Source: CS1-C013 sp964347265 (GTDB lineage: Archaea; Aenigmatarchaeota; Aenigmatarchaeia; Aenigmatarchaeales; Aenigmatarchaeaceae). Taken from it: DNA of 64,000 nucleotides. The position numbers and the translations under genes were made by a program. The stretch covers positions 1-64,000 of the forward strand of contig CAYFXV010000001.1 of assembly GCA_964347265.1 (NCBI GenBank). The letters are read 5' to 3'. Below, piece after piece: positions 26,511-35,074 of the stretch (position 1 is its first letter; every line of letters begins with the position of its first letter). The notes below the pieces were generated by a model. That model searched no databases and was not told the DNA's origin. It saw nothing but the letters and a program-made list of their open reading frames with translations.

Positions 26511-27175
26511 TTCATCCCCATTATTAATTCTTCCATAGCTTTTTCAACATTTCCTGCTTTGACTACACCAGAAGCTAATATAACTCCTTTTGTTCCAAGT
26601 TCAATTGCTTTTTTAACATCTTCTCTTGTTTTAATCCCTGCTCCGCAAAGAACATAGGTTCTTGGTGAAATTTTCTTAACATCATTAACAGATTTTTTTA
26701 TTATTTCTGGTTTAGCAGTTGAAACAGAAACATCACCTCCAATTAATTCTGGAGGTTCAATTGCAATAAAATCTGGTTTAAATTCTGCTATTTTTTTTAC
26801 TTCATTATTATCTTTAGCACAAACAATCGACACTAATTCATATTCTTCACATAAGTCAACACATTTCTTAATATCTTCATGCGGAATCCTTCTTTCAGAA
26901 TGATTTATTATAGAACCGACTCCGCCTAATTCCTTTACTTCTTTAGGAAGCAAAGCTCCTGTATGTGCACCTGGTTCATAAGGATCTAGATGTTGAGAAA
27001 TAGTTGAAGTAATTTTGGCAACTTCATTTAACAAAGGAGTAGGCGGTGCAATTAAAATAGTTACATTATATTTATTAGACAACTCTTTAGCAACTTCTGC
27101 AAACTTTATAGGCTTTTCTCCAAGAACTTGTTCATACTCTTTCAAATTTATTATTAATATAGGAAGTTTCATCAT
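26507..27175 (-). CDS. tpiA: Triosephosphate isomerase
   Basis: The 222-residue archaeal-length TIM interconverts DHAP and glyceraldehyde-3-phosphate. The key positions are INLKEY with the catalytic Lys (about 9-14), the electrophile His in IINHSERR, the catalytic Glu in AIEPPELIG, and the phosphate loop LCGAGI and GVILASGVV. It overlaps both the aldolase upstream and the cupin PGI downstream. Confidence 0.95.
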   Translation of the reverse strand: MMKLPILIINLKEYEQVLGEKPIKFAEVAKELSNKYNVTILIAPPTPLLNEVAKITSTISQHLDPYEPGAHTGALLPKEVKELGGVGSIINHSERRIPHEDIKKCVDLCEEYELVSIVCAKDNNEVKKIAEFKPDFIAIEPPELIGGDVSVSTAKPEIIKKSVNDVKKISPRTYVLCGAGIKTREDVKKAIELGTKGVILASGVVKAGNVEKAMEELIMGMK

Positions 27176-28266
27176 ATATCCTGGAATCTATTTTTTAGTT
27201 TTTCCTTTACTGCAGGTAAGGTTGTGTATTCCATTTCATCTGCACCTAACCTATGTGGTTCGAATGGTCCTTGTCTTCTTAGAATATCTGCAATTTTTAA
27301 TGCTTCTTGTCTAGCTTTGTCAAATGATTTATCCTTAAGCATGTCCCTTGATGTACCTAACATTCCATTGGCTAATTGAAAACCCAATGCCATAACTCTT
27401 GGCGGTCCATCAAATCTTGAGGGCGTAGCATCTTCAACAGCCACAGGCATTAAAGGACCGTGATGACTTCCTCTCATCCAACCAGCAACAATCCATGGAT
27501 GTGCAAATCCTTCTAAAACTTCTCCAACTGCTGGCAAACCATGTTGCGCTCTTACAAACATAACTGGATCATCTTTTCCAACATATTTTCCTGCAATTAA
27601 ACTTAATCTACTTGTAGATGTGGAAACTGCATACAATTTGTCTGAAGTTCTGTAAACATGTTTTATAACATATCTTCCAGGTTGTCCAATTAATGCTAAC
27701 AAATCATAAATCTCTTCAGGACATTTTAATTCAACTTTTTTATTTTCTATAACATCATGAACCTCGAATGTAAATCCTCCATGCATATGAGGATCAATAA
27801 CTAGACCTGCTGTTGAGAATGGGTCTGCAAACATTTTGTATAATGGAATATTCCATGCTCCTGGCTCTGTTTTATCTGCCATAAAAATAATAACTGGTTC
27901 TGATTTTCTTTCTTCGAATTCCAGTTCTGCAACACCTGGTCCCATTCCTTTTAGATTCCCTGAGAAAGTATCTTTTAATAAATCTTGACCAGCTCCATAA
28001 AGTTTTAGTTCTTTAGCTTTTTCTGTGCATTTTTTAAAAGTATTCCAAGCCATAGCATGCACATCTTTATTATCAACACCATGTTGATGAGTCATTATTA
28101 GTTGTAAATCATCTCCACATCCTGTAACATAAAAATCTATTAAAAAACCTTTGTTTTTCTCGTCTTGAAGAATGTTTCTTGCCATTTCAAGAATTTCTGG
28201 ATGACTTGAAGAATGTCCAACGTATCCTCCTATGTCAGCTTTGATAACACTTAGCGTAATTTTCAT
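27172..28266 (-). CDS. fbp: Fructose-1,6-bisphosphate aldolase/phosphatase
   Basis: The 364-residue bifunctional archaeal enzyme condenses triose phosphates to FBP and dephosphorylates it, a gluconeogenic step. It begins MKITLSVIKADIGGYVGHSS and has DFYVTGCGDDLQLIMTH, the Mg-binding DKTEPGAWN, DPHMHGGF and a C-terminal LRRQGPFEPHRLGADEMEY segment. The length is typical. With the ADP-dependent kinase on the same segment, opposing control would be needed to avoid futile cycling if that kinase acts on F6P. Confidence 0.95.
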   Translation of the reverse strand: MKITLSVIKADIGGYVGHSSSHPEILEMARNILQDEKNKGFLIDFYVTGCGDDLQLIMTHQHGVDNKDVHAMAWNTFKKCTEKAKELKLYGAGQDLLKDTFSGNLKGMGPGVAELEFEERKSEPVIIFMADKTEPGAWNIPLYKMFADPFSTAGLVIDPHMHGGFTFEVHDVIENKKVELKCPEEIYDLLALIGQPGRYVIKHVYRTSDKLYAVSTSTSRLSLIAGKYVGKDDPVMFVRAQHGLPAVGEVLEGFAHPWIVAGWMRGSHHGPLMPVAVEDATPSRFDGPPRVMALGFQLANGMLGTSRDMLKDKSFDKARQEALKIADILRRQGPFEPHRLGADEMEYTTLPAVKEKLKNRFQDI

Positions 28267-28309
28267 ACATTACAAATTGTAGAGGTTTAATATAAAGATT
28301 TCACAAAAA

Positions 28310-28336
28310 TGTGCGGAGGGCAGGATTTGAACCTGC
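28310..28336 (-). repeat. tRNA(Leu/Ser-type) 3'-end fragment, distal copy
   Basis: On the minus strand this reads a full T-arm (GCAGG, TTCAAAT, CCTGC), the acceptor 3' strand CCTCCGC, A73 and CA. It is identical over 27 bases to 28911-28937. No GCGGAGG-type 5' half lies upstream on the strand, so it is not an intact tRNA. The gene at 28389-28850 lies between the two copies, in the same orientation as the tRNA sense. Confidence 0.8.
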
Positions 28337-28354
28337 TGAAAAAGACAACCTACG

Positions 28355-28385
28355 GTTTTCTTCCTTAACCATCTTTCCCTTCATA
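28355..28385 (-). repeat. 31-bp exact repeat, copy 2
   Basis: This is the inverted second copy of the 31-bp sequence at 819-849. It lies between the stop of the 153-residue gene and the distal tRNA fragment, 18 bases from the latter. Confidence 0.8.
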
Positions 28386-28388
28386 AAA

Positions 28389-28850
28389 TCATTTTTTATT
28401 AATTAATACTTCCAATTCTCTTAAAGATAAACCGTCTTCTCTATAATGGGGAAAACCTTTTTCTTCTGCAAATTTCATAGCTTCGAATAATTCTCTACCA
28501 AATCCTCTTAAAACAGTTGTTAAATCAGTATCTCTTTCATCGTTTATTCTATATCTTTTTGAAGCCCAATGCAAAAATTTATCTTTTATTCTACCAAAAG
28601 ATGAAGTTTTTACATCTTTTACAATATGAGAAAGTTCTGAAGCTAAAACACCTTTTTTAACCGATTCGCTTGCAGATTTTACTGTTTCATCAACCTCTAG
28701 AAAAAATCCTTCTGGATCTAATTCTCCATATTCTGCTAAAGCATCACCTAATTTCTTATATTCTATTTGTATATCACAATCTAATAAATCTATGTATCCT
28801 TTTATTATTACTGTGTCTAAAAGTCGTCTTAGTTTTCCCATAATTTTCAA
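28389..28850 (-). CDS. Hypothetical protein, peptidase-like look
   Basis: The 153-residue soluble protein contains LASELSHIVKD (about 68-78) and, 40 residues on, RINDERDTDLTTVLRGFGREL. The arrangement recalls small zinc peptidases (HExxH then DERxTD), but the first metal His is Ser here (SELSH), so activity is doubtful. A TATA-like GATTTAAAG lies about 28 nt upstream. It is bounded by two copies of a tRNA 3' end, suggesting acquisition as a unit. I cannot assign a family with confidence. Confidence 0.6.
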   Translation of the reverse strand: MKIMGKLRRLLDTVIIKGYIDLLDCDIQIEYKKLGDALAEYGELDPEGFFLEVDETVKSASESVKKGVLASELSHIVKDVKTSSFGRIKDKFLHWASKRYRINDERDTDLTTVLRGFGRELFEAMKFAEEKGFPHYREDGLSLRELEVLINKK

Positions 28851-28910
28851 TAGAATACTAATCTTTAAATCACTTTTGCTGCCCTCAAGTCAGCGGTGAA
28901 GAACATGAGC

Positions 28911-28937
28911 TGTGCGGAGGGCAGGATTTGAACCTGC
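28911..28937 (-). repeat. tRNA(Leu/Ser-type) 3'-end fragment, proximal copy
   Basis: This 27-base copy is identical to 28310-28336. Upstream on the minus strand it is preceded by TAATGGGTTC, which resembles the end of a class II variable arm, but no acceptor 5' strand or D-arm is visible before the divergent GAPN gene. A73 with this variable-arm end fits tRNA-Leu somewhat better than tRNA-Ser. Confidence 0.8.
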
Positions 28938-28997
28938 GAACCCATTACTAGAGCAATACAAATATATTAAAGTACAAAGTATTCTTATTAGAGAAAA

Positions 28998-30467
28998 ATG
29001 TTTGATTCAATAAAATTTGTTAAGGACAATAAAACTGTTTACAAAATTCTAATTAATGGAAGATGGAAAGAATCTTCTAATAAAAAAACTTTTGGAATAA
29101 AAAACCCAGCCGACGGATCATTAATAGCAGAAGTTCAGAAAGCTACTAAAAAAGACGCTGAAAATGCTGTTAAAGCTGCCTTTAATGCAAAATCAAAAAT
29201 AGCAAACATGGATGCTTCTGAAAGAGGAGACATTTTAGATAAAATGGGAAATTTATTAGAACAACACAAAGAAGAATTCATAGACATTATTTGTAAGGAG
29301 TCTGGAAAAACAAGAAAACTAGCTCAAGGAGAACTTCATGCTTCAATAGGAAGACTACATTATGCATCTGATGAAGCAAAAGAAATAAGAGGAGAACTAA
29401 TAAAAGGAGATATTGCAGGTAAAAGAAATTCAATGGGAATTGTTATTAGACAACCTTTAGGAGTTTTATTAGCTATAACACCATTTAATTATCCTTTGTT
29501 TACAGGAATTGCAAAAATAGCTCCTGGAATAGCAATTGGAAACTCAATTGTGGTTAAACCTGCAAGCGCTGATCCTATATGCTTGTTAATGTTTGCAAAA
29601 ATTATGCAAGAAGCAGGAATACCAGATGGTGTAGTAAATATAGTTACAGGTTCAAGTTCAGAAATAGGAGATTATTTGTGTTCTCATCCTAAGATTGATA
29701 TGATTTCATTTACAGGAAGCAGTGCAGTTGGAAAACATATAACATCTATTGCTGGAATGAAAAAATTACATTTAGAATTAGGAGGAAAAGCACCAGCAAT
29801 TGTTTTAGAAGATTGTAACTTTGATATAGCTGTTAAAGAAGTTGCAATTGGTTCTTTAAAGTTCTCAGGCCAAAGATGCGATTCAATAAGTAGGGTGTTA
29901 GTTGTAGAACCAATAGCTGATAAATTTGTTAATGCCATGTTAGAAGAAATTAAAAAATGGAAACTTGGAAACCCTAGAGATCCTGAGACTGTTGTTGGGC
30001 CTTTAATAAATGAAGCTGCTGCCAAAAAAGTTGAGGAATTAGTTAATGATGCTGTTAAAAAGGGTGCAAAACTTTTATATGGTGGGAAAAAATATGATCG
30101 TGGATATTTTGAACCAACAGTTCTAGATTTTGTTAATAGAGATATGAGAATTGCTTGGGAAGAAACATTTGGACCTGTGGTTACGATTATAAGAGTTAAA
30201 GATTATGAAGAAGCAATTAAACTTGCAAATGAATCTGAATATGGATTAGATGCTTGTATATTTACAAAAGATATTGATAAAGCATTTGATGCTGCGCAAA
30301 GAATTGAAGCTGGTTCTGTTCATATAAATGCTCATCCAACTCATGGTTTAGGAGTGTTCCCATTTGGTGGAGATGAAAGCTCTGGAGTAGGAAGAGAAGG
30401 AATTAAATATAGCATAGAAGATATGTCAAAAGTTCATGTTATGGTTTTGCATTCTCACAAAGAATGA
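28998..30467 (+). CDS. gapN: Non-phosphorylating glyceraldehyde-3-phosphate dehydrogenase
   Basis: The 489-residue aldehyde dehydrogenase superfamily enzyme has TPFNYPLF (about 161-168), the cofactor loop SFTGSSAVGKH, the catalytic Glu260 in LELGGKAP and the nucleophile Cys294 in FSGQRCDS. GAPN oxidises glyceraldehyde-3-phosphate directly to 3-phosphoglycerate. The choice over lactaldehyde or succinate semialdehyde dehydrogenase rests on overall similarity (YASDEAKEIRGE) and the surrounding glycolytic genes. Confidence 0.82.
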   Translation: MFDSIKFVKDNKTVYKILINGRWKESSNKKTFGIKNPADGSLIAEVQKATKKDAENAVKAAFNAKSKIANMDASERGDILDKMGNLLEQHKEEFIDIICKESGKTRKLAQGELHASIGRLHYASDEAKEIRGELIKGDIAGKRNSMGIVIRQPLGVLLAITPFNYPLFTGIAKIAPGIAIGNSIVVKPASADPICLLMFAKIMQEAGIPDGVVNIVTGSSSEIGDYLCSHPKIDMISFTGSSAVGKHITSIAGMKKLHLELGGKAPAIVLEDCNFDIAVKEVAIGSLKFSGQRCDSISRVLVVEPIADKFVNAMLEEIKKWKLGNPRDPETVVGPLINEAAAKKVEELVNDAVKKGAKLLYGGKKYDRGYFEPTVLDFVNRDMRIAWEETFGPVVTIIRVKDYEEAIKLANESEYGLDACIFTKDIDKAFDAAQRIEAGSVHINAHPTHGLGVFPFGGDESSGVGREGIKYSIEDMSKVHVMVLHSHKE

Positions 30468-31520
30468 TTATTTCATTTTAAAATTTAATATTTCATCTGG
30501 AGTTAATGCTTTGTTATAAATTCTAAATGAATCTATTATTCCATTAAAAGCCTCTCCAGCACTTGAAGGTATAGCACCTATACCAAAATCATTTGTCATA
30601 TCCATTACATAATTATATGAACCGGTTTCAACAGACTTTCCATTTCTGTATATTATCCAATTTCCTGTTATGGTTTCGTATGTCATAACAAAATGTGTCC
30701 AAATATCATAACCCCAACCACTCGACCATACAGACATAGCTGACCAAGTTGTTCCATCACCTAAATAACAATACATAGTTGTGGAACCAGAAAAGAAATA
30801 ACATGTACTAAAATATCTAGAAAGGAAAGGTCGTTGCATACTACCTTTTTCTCTCATATTAAACCAGAATTCTATTGTAAAACCATCTGGAAAATTCCCA
30901 AATTTATTTATTGCTACATAATCATCTATTCCATCAAATTCTAAAGCCTTACCAAATTTACCATTAACCCATTTGGGACATTCAGAAGTAGGGGGGTCTG
31001 AACAAATAGTAGTATAATCATATAATGTTCCATCATTTTCATATCCAGATTTATCATGTGCAATTGTTCCTCTACCTTCATCAAAATCTAAAGCTAAAAG
31101 AGCAGAATTATGTAAAAGAGATTCTACTCTCTGAACAATTTGTAAACTTGGATTAGATATTTTTAAGTCATAATCTCCTATACTTATTCCTAATATATCA
31201 ACTGTTATAGTTCCTATTTCTCCTTTTCTTATAGTTTCAGGTGTCATGTTAAATTCAAGAGGTTCATCATCCAAGAAAACATTTAAACTGTCATTAACTA
31301 TTACTCCGCTTCCACAATTTTTTATATAAATATTATTTTTATGGATTGAATCTACTATCATACAAGTAGAGAGAATCTCTCTTGTTCTTGTTGTTCTTTC
31401 AGTTCCAGATTCTGTTAATTCTTTTACTGTCCCAAAAGTAAATAACCAAAAAAGGGTTGTTAGGAATATTAAAATTAACAAGACTAATAGTAATGTTACA
31501 ATCGCTGAAAGACCACGCAT
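30468..31520 (-). CDS. Pilin-like N-terminus fused to LamG domain
   Basis: The 350-residue protein begins MRGLSAIVTLLLVLLILIF, resembling the class III signal of archaeal pilins (cleavage after RG). A short beta domain follows (about 50-125), then a LamG/concanavalin-like domain (about 140-350) with LDFDEGRGTIAHDKSG, FDGIDDYVAI, FTIEFWF and FNGIIDSFRIYNKALTPDEI. It is probably a surface, possibly filament-associated, carbohydrate-binding protein. Its stop abuts the convergent GAPN stop. Confidence 0.75.
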   Translation of the reverse strand: MRGLSAIVTLLLVLLILIFLTTLFWLFTFGTVKELTESGTERTTRTREILSTCMIVDSIHKNNIYIKNCGSGVIVNDSLNVFLDDEPLEFNMTPETIRKGEIGTITVDILGISIGDYDLKISNPSLQIVQRVESLLHNSALLALDFDEGRGTIAHDKSGYENDGTLYDYTTICSDPPTSECPKWVNGKFGKALEFDGIDDYVAINKFGNFPDGFTIEFWFNMREKGSMQRPFLSRYFSTCYFFSGSTTMYCYLGDGTTWSAMSVWSSGWGYDIWTHFVMTYETITGNWIIYRNGKSVETGSYNYVMDMTNDFGIGAIPSSAGEAFNGIIDSFRIYNKALTPDEILNFKMK

Positions 31521-31551
31521 AATTATAATTTAAAACAAGGTAATTATATTT

Positions 31552-32862
31552 ATGAGTATTTTTAGGGCTTATGATATTCGTGGAATTTATGGAAAAGATT
31601 TAACAGAAAAAGTCATGAAAAATATAGGAAAGGCTTTAGGAACTTTTCTTGGTGGTAACAAAAATGTTTGTGTTGGGTATGACACTAGAAAGTCATCTAA
31701 AAAATTATTTGAAGCATTTTCTTCAGGATTAACTTCTACAGGTTGTAATGTTATATCTCTGGGATTAGTAGCAAACCCTATGCTATATTTTTATGCTTGG
31801 AAAAACAAAATTTTTGGAGCCTTAATAACTGCAAGCCATAATCCAAAAAATTGGAATGGTTTAAAAATGGTGAGACCAAATGGAGTCAGTTTCATAGAAG
31901 AGATTAAATTAATAGAGAATACATATGATTCCAAAAAATTTATTAAAGGTAGGGGAAGGATAACTAAAGCAGATGTATTTAAAAATTATAAAAAATTTTT
32001 AGAAAGTAAGTTTGGGGTTATTAGAAAAAAAGTTGTCGTTGAGTGTTTTGGAGCAGCTGCTGTTACTGCTCTGCCAATTCTAAGAAGTTTAGGACTTGAT
32101 GTAATAAGTCTTCATGACAAACCTGATGGAAATTTCTTTGGGTTTACGAGACCTGAACCAAAAGGAGAAAATCTAAATATGCTTAAAAAAGCTGTTAAAA
32201 GAGAAAAAGCTGATTTTGGAGTTGCATTTGATGGAGATGGTGACAGATCTGTTTTTGTTGATAACAGAGGTAGAGAACCTAATGTAAGCTCAGTAATAGC
32301 AACTTTTGTTGATTATATATTAAAGAAAAAGAGGGGGTCTATTCTTTTAACAGCTGATTGTGCAAGCGAAATTGAAGATATTGCCAAAGAGTTGAGAGGA
32401 AAAACTATTTGGTGGAGAGTTGGACATGGATTTATAGAAGAAAAAAGTGCAAAAGAAAAAGTTTTATTTGCTGGAGAACAAAGTTCTCATCTTTATTTCA
32501 ATGAATTTTATCCATTCTCTGATGGCATACTTGCAACTATTTATTTAGCTAAAATACTTTCAGAAAGTAAAAAAACACTATCGGAATTACTTGACGAAAT
32601 AAAAATACATCCAATAAAAAAATTATATATTAATGTTGGAAGCGATGAAAACAAAATAAGAATTATAGAAAGTTTAAAGAAAAGATATCCTAATGCTCTA
32701 GATATAATGGATGGCATTAAAATGAAATTAGATGATGTAGAATGGGTTCTAATAAGAGCAAGTCAAACAAATCCAGAAATAAATTTATGCGTGGAAGCAA
32801 GGAATGAAAACAGGATGAAAAACATTATTAGAGAATACATTAAATTAGTTAAACAAATTTAA
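31552..32862 (+). CDS. Phosphomannomutase/phosphoglucomutase
   Basis: The 436-residue alpha-D-phosphohexomutase has the phosphoserine loop TASHNP with Ser95, the metal loop DGDGDRS (about 226-232), the sugar-binding GEQSSH, where most relatives have GE-x-SGH, and the C-terminal phosphate loop RASQTNPE. It interconverts hexose 1- and 6-phosphates and so links glycogen, nucleotide sugars and glycolysis. It overlaps the convergent GalT-like gene by four bases. Confidence 0.9.
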   Translation: MSIFRAYDIRGIYGKDLTEKVMKNIGKALGTFLGGNKNVCVGYDTRKSSKKLFEAFSSGLTSTGCNVISLGLVANPMLYFYAWKNKIFGALITASHNPKNWNGLKMVRPNGVSFIEEIKLIENTYDSKKFIKGRGRITKADVFKNYKKFLESKFGVIRKKVVVECFGAAAVTALPILRSLGLDVISLHDKPDGNFFGFTRPEPKGENLNMLKKAVKREKADFGVAFDGDGDRSVFVDNRGREPNVSSVIATFVDYILKKKRGSILLTADCASEIEDIAKELRGKTIWWRVGHGFIEEKSAKEKVLFAGEQSSHLYFNEFYPFSDGILATIYLAKILSESKKTLSELLDEIKIHPIKKLYINVGSDENKIRIIESLKKRYPNALDIMDGIKMKLDDVEWVLIRASQTNPEINLCVEARNENRMKNIIREYIKLVKQI

Positions 32863-33866
32863 TATTGTCTTGCAATATCAGAAAGCCTTTCTGGAATTAT
32901 ATGAGGTACTGTTTCTCCTGAAAACTCTAAATATCCTTCCCAAGATTTAGTTCCTTGATTCAAAGGAGCTCTTGAAAATATTCTAAATTGATTACAAAAA
33001 TTATCTCTAGGGGCTGCACTAAGATTTACAATATTTAATTGTTCAGAAACTCTATCAATTTTAATTCTTATTGCCTTGTCTAAGAATTTTGCAACAGCAC
33101 TAATTTCTTTATCATTCATTTTTTGAAAACTAGAATTTTCTAAGGTCATTACAACAAATTCCGTTTTTCCAAAAACAGGAGACCATTCAACAAAAAATAC
33201 AACCTTGCTTTCTTCATCAAAATCTATAACCAATTCTTCTTTAATTAAAGCCTTAACCCAAGATTTCCAATACTTTTTACTTCCTAATTTCATAGTCAGG
33301 GCAGTTTTAGCTAAGGGTTTGTCTTCACAATGGAATTGAGCATGAAAATGTTCTAAAGAAGATGCTGCCTTAGAACCGCAATTAACATGCATAGAAACAT
33401 ATTTTTTCTTTGAAAGTTTTCCTATTTTCTTTACAAGCTTAATACTATCTACCCAATTATTCAATAACAAATCTCTCGGATCTACTATGTGTCTTTTATA
33501 ATTATGAACTACTACACCATGTATTTTCGCAAAAGGAAATAAATTTGAAAAAACAAGAGAATCATTTAAGATATATTGTTTTTTCAATCCAGTTTCTTTT
33601 GAAAACTTAGCACATTTTTTAGGATCACAAAAAAAGCATCTTAATGAAGGTGTTTTGAAACCGAGAGTAGTAGTTTCTATTTTTCTAGCTTCTCTTTCAG
33701 GAGCTATTCTAGATCTAGAATAAAAAGCAGGGTTGTTTCTTATTTTAGTTTCACATGCTTTAGATTGACCTTCTGGCTCTACAACAAAAACCCTAATTGT
33801 TTTTTCGAGTTTTTTTAAGTCTGTTTTTCTAACCCCTTTTAGGTACTTTTCTAAAGCTTTTAGCAT
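32859..33866 (-). CDS. GalT-like nucleotidyltransferase (HIT superfamily)
   Basis: The 335-residue protein resembles galactose-1-phosphate uridylyltransferases. It has a CFFCDPKKC segment (about 77-85), NLFPFAKIHGVVVHN (about 110-124) and the catalytic-type LEHFHAQFH (HxHxQ-like, about 171-179). GalT-family proteins transfer or phosphorolyse NMP on sugar phosphates. With the phosphohexomutase next to it, a role in making the nucleotide sugar for the glycogen synthases is a reasonable inference, but the substrate is not shown. Confidence 0.72.
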   Translation of the reverse strand: MLKALEKYLKGVRKTDLKKLEKTIRVFVVEPEGQSKACETKIRNNPAFYSRSRIAPEREARKIETTTLGFKTPSLRCFFCDPKKCAKFSKETGLKKQYILNDSLVFSNLFPFAKIHGVVVHNYKRHIVDPRDLLLNNWVDSIKLVKKIGKLSKKKYVSMHVNCGSKAASSLEHFHAQFHCEDKPLAKTALTMKLGSKKYWKSWVKALIKEELVIDFDEESKVVFFVEWSPVFGKTEFVVMTLENSSFQKMNDKEISAVAKFLDKAIRIKIDRVSEQLNIVNLSAAPRDNFCNQFRIFSRAPLNQGTKSWEGYLEFSGETVPHIIPERLSDIARQY

Positions 33867-33917
33867 AAAAATATTTCATATAACTTTTATTAATAGTTTT
33901 AAAATTTAACTATTATT

Positions 33918-33991
33918 GCCCCTATAGTTCAATTTGGATAGAATAACTCCCTGCGGAGGAGTTGATTTGGGTTCGAATCCCAATGGGGGCA
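33918..33991 (+). tRNA. tRNA-Arg (GCG)
   Basis: The cloverleaf closes well: acceptor GCCCCTA / TGGGGGC, a D-arm, an anticodon stem ACTCC / GGAGT with loop CTGCGGA (anticodon GCG at 33953-33955), and a T-arm TTGGG-TTCGAAT-CCCAA, then A73. CCA is not encoded and there is no intron. Confidence 0.93.
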
Positions 33992-34020
33992 TTTATTTTT
34001 ATAGAAAAATAATATCTTTT

Positions 34021-34329
34021 ATGGTAGAATCCCCTTTTGTTATTTTAATTGAAATGTTGCAGGCCTTGATTGAGAACTTTATTGGTAGTTTTCAAATTAT
34101 TTATATAAAATTAATTGAACTTTTTATTACATTATCAATTATATCTGGAGTTAGTCCTGTAGCTTTTGTTGTTGTTGTAATTTTTGGTTCATTAGTTCTA
34201 TTCTTTATTTTAAAGTTTGTTTTTGGTTCATCAAAGATATTGTTAGTAATATTCTTATTTTATTTCATATTCATGGTAATAATTTCATTTTCTATGTTAT
34301 CTGCAACCCAAGCTGCACCACCTGCTTAG
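34021..34329 (+). CDS. Small multi-span membrane protein
   Basis: The 102-residue product is almost entirely hydrophobic, with about three spans and a short C-terminal ATQAAPPA. I chose the ATG at 34021 (MVESPFVIL) because the longer in-frame start at 33934 lies inside the tRNA-Arg gene. Its stop is two bases from the convergent gene. No family is recognised. Confidence 0.55.
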   Translation: MVESPFVILIEMLQALIENFIGSFQIIYIKLIELFITLSIISGVSPVAFVVVVIFGSLVLFFILKFVFGSSKILLVIFLFYFIFMVIISFSMLSATQAAPPA

Positions 34330-34331
34330 AA

Positions 34332-35030
34332 TTATAATTTTTGAATCAGTCTAGCAGTATCAGTTAAGGCTTTCTCTAATTTTTTATCTTCTGGCCTTTC
34401 AAGTAATATAAATTCAACAGAAGTTACAAAACCTTCTTTAATAAGAAAATTAGGAGTAATGTGCACATACAACATGCCTTTTTTTATTAAATTAATTAAG
34501 AATTTTTTCTTATTCAAGAATTTACAAACTTTATCTGCTTTTTCATTTTTCAAAGAAAATAATCTATACAAACCTACAGATAAACTGTAAAGACCTATAA
34601 CTAAGAACAAAAACAAAATAAGTGCCCTAAATAGTATTAAAAATACAACTTGGAATAATGTAAACCAAATCAAATATGCTGTATACAATAAAATTATTCC
34701 AAACAAAGTTACCAAAATAACTCTTATAGGTAAGTTCCCCCAATCTGCAGCTCTAAACTTTCTCTTTCCCTCATCATAAACTATCCATAAGTTATGTGGT
34801 TTTGTATATGCTCTTAAAACATAAGTAAGGGGATATTGAACAAATTCTACTCTAATTTTTCCAATTTTCTTAATCTTAACCCCAGAAACAAACCAATAAA
34901 GACATACTGCAATGATTAAAGCTTCAATCAACAGAAGTATTGAAAAAAGTTGTCTTGATATAAAAGAAACAGGAAAAGACAGTATAAGTACTACAAAAAA
35001 AGTAATCATAAAAAACTTCAATTTGTTCAT
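34332..35030 (-). CDS. Four-span membrane protein, unknown
   Basis: The 232-residue protein has two N-terminal spans (about 5-50), a loop containing WIVYDEGKRKFRAADWGN, two further spans (about 100-155) and a charged C-terminal domain (about 160-232) ending in an ERPEDKKLEKAL region. The layout suggests a cytoplasmic domain on a membrane anchor. No known family is recognised. Confidence 0.6.
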   Translation of the reverse strand: MNKLKFFMITFFVVLILSFPVSFISRQLFSILLLIEALIIAVCLYWFVSGVKIKKIGKIRVEFVQYPLTYVLRAYTKPHNLWIVYDEGKRKFRAADWGNLPIRVILVTLFGIILLYTAYLIWFTLFQVVFLILFRALILFLFLVIGLYSLSVGLYRLFSLKNEKADKVCKFLNKKKFLINLIKKGMLYVHITPNFLIKEGFVTSVEFILLERPEDKKLEKALTDTARLIQKL

Positions 35031-35074
35031 ATATATAGATAGATTTTTATTTTATAAATGTAATGTTTATTTTC

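Noticed and set aside
28300..28990. Functional tRNA-Leu or tRNA-Ser genes at the two 3' fragments
   Set aside because: No GCGGAGG-type acceptor 5' strand, D-arm or anticodon arm can be found upstream of either copy, so these are fragments. A split tRNA is not excluded but no complementary linker is visible.
33934..34020. Longer start for the membrane protein at 34021-34329
   Set aside because: The in-frame start at 33934 lies inside the tRNA-Arg gene, so the ATG at 34021 is preferred.
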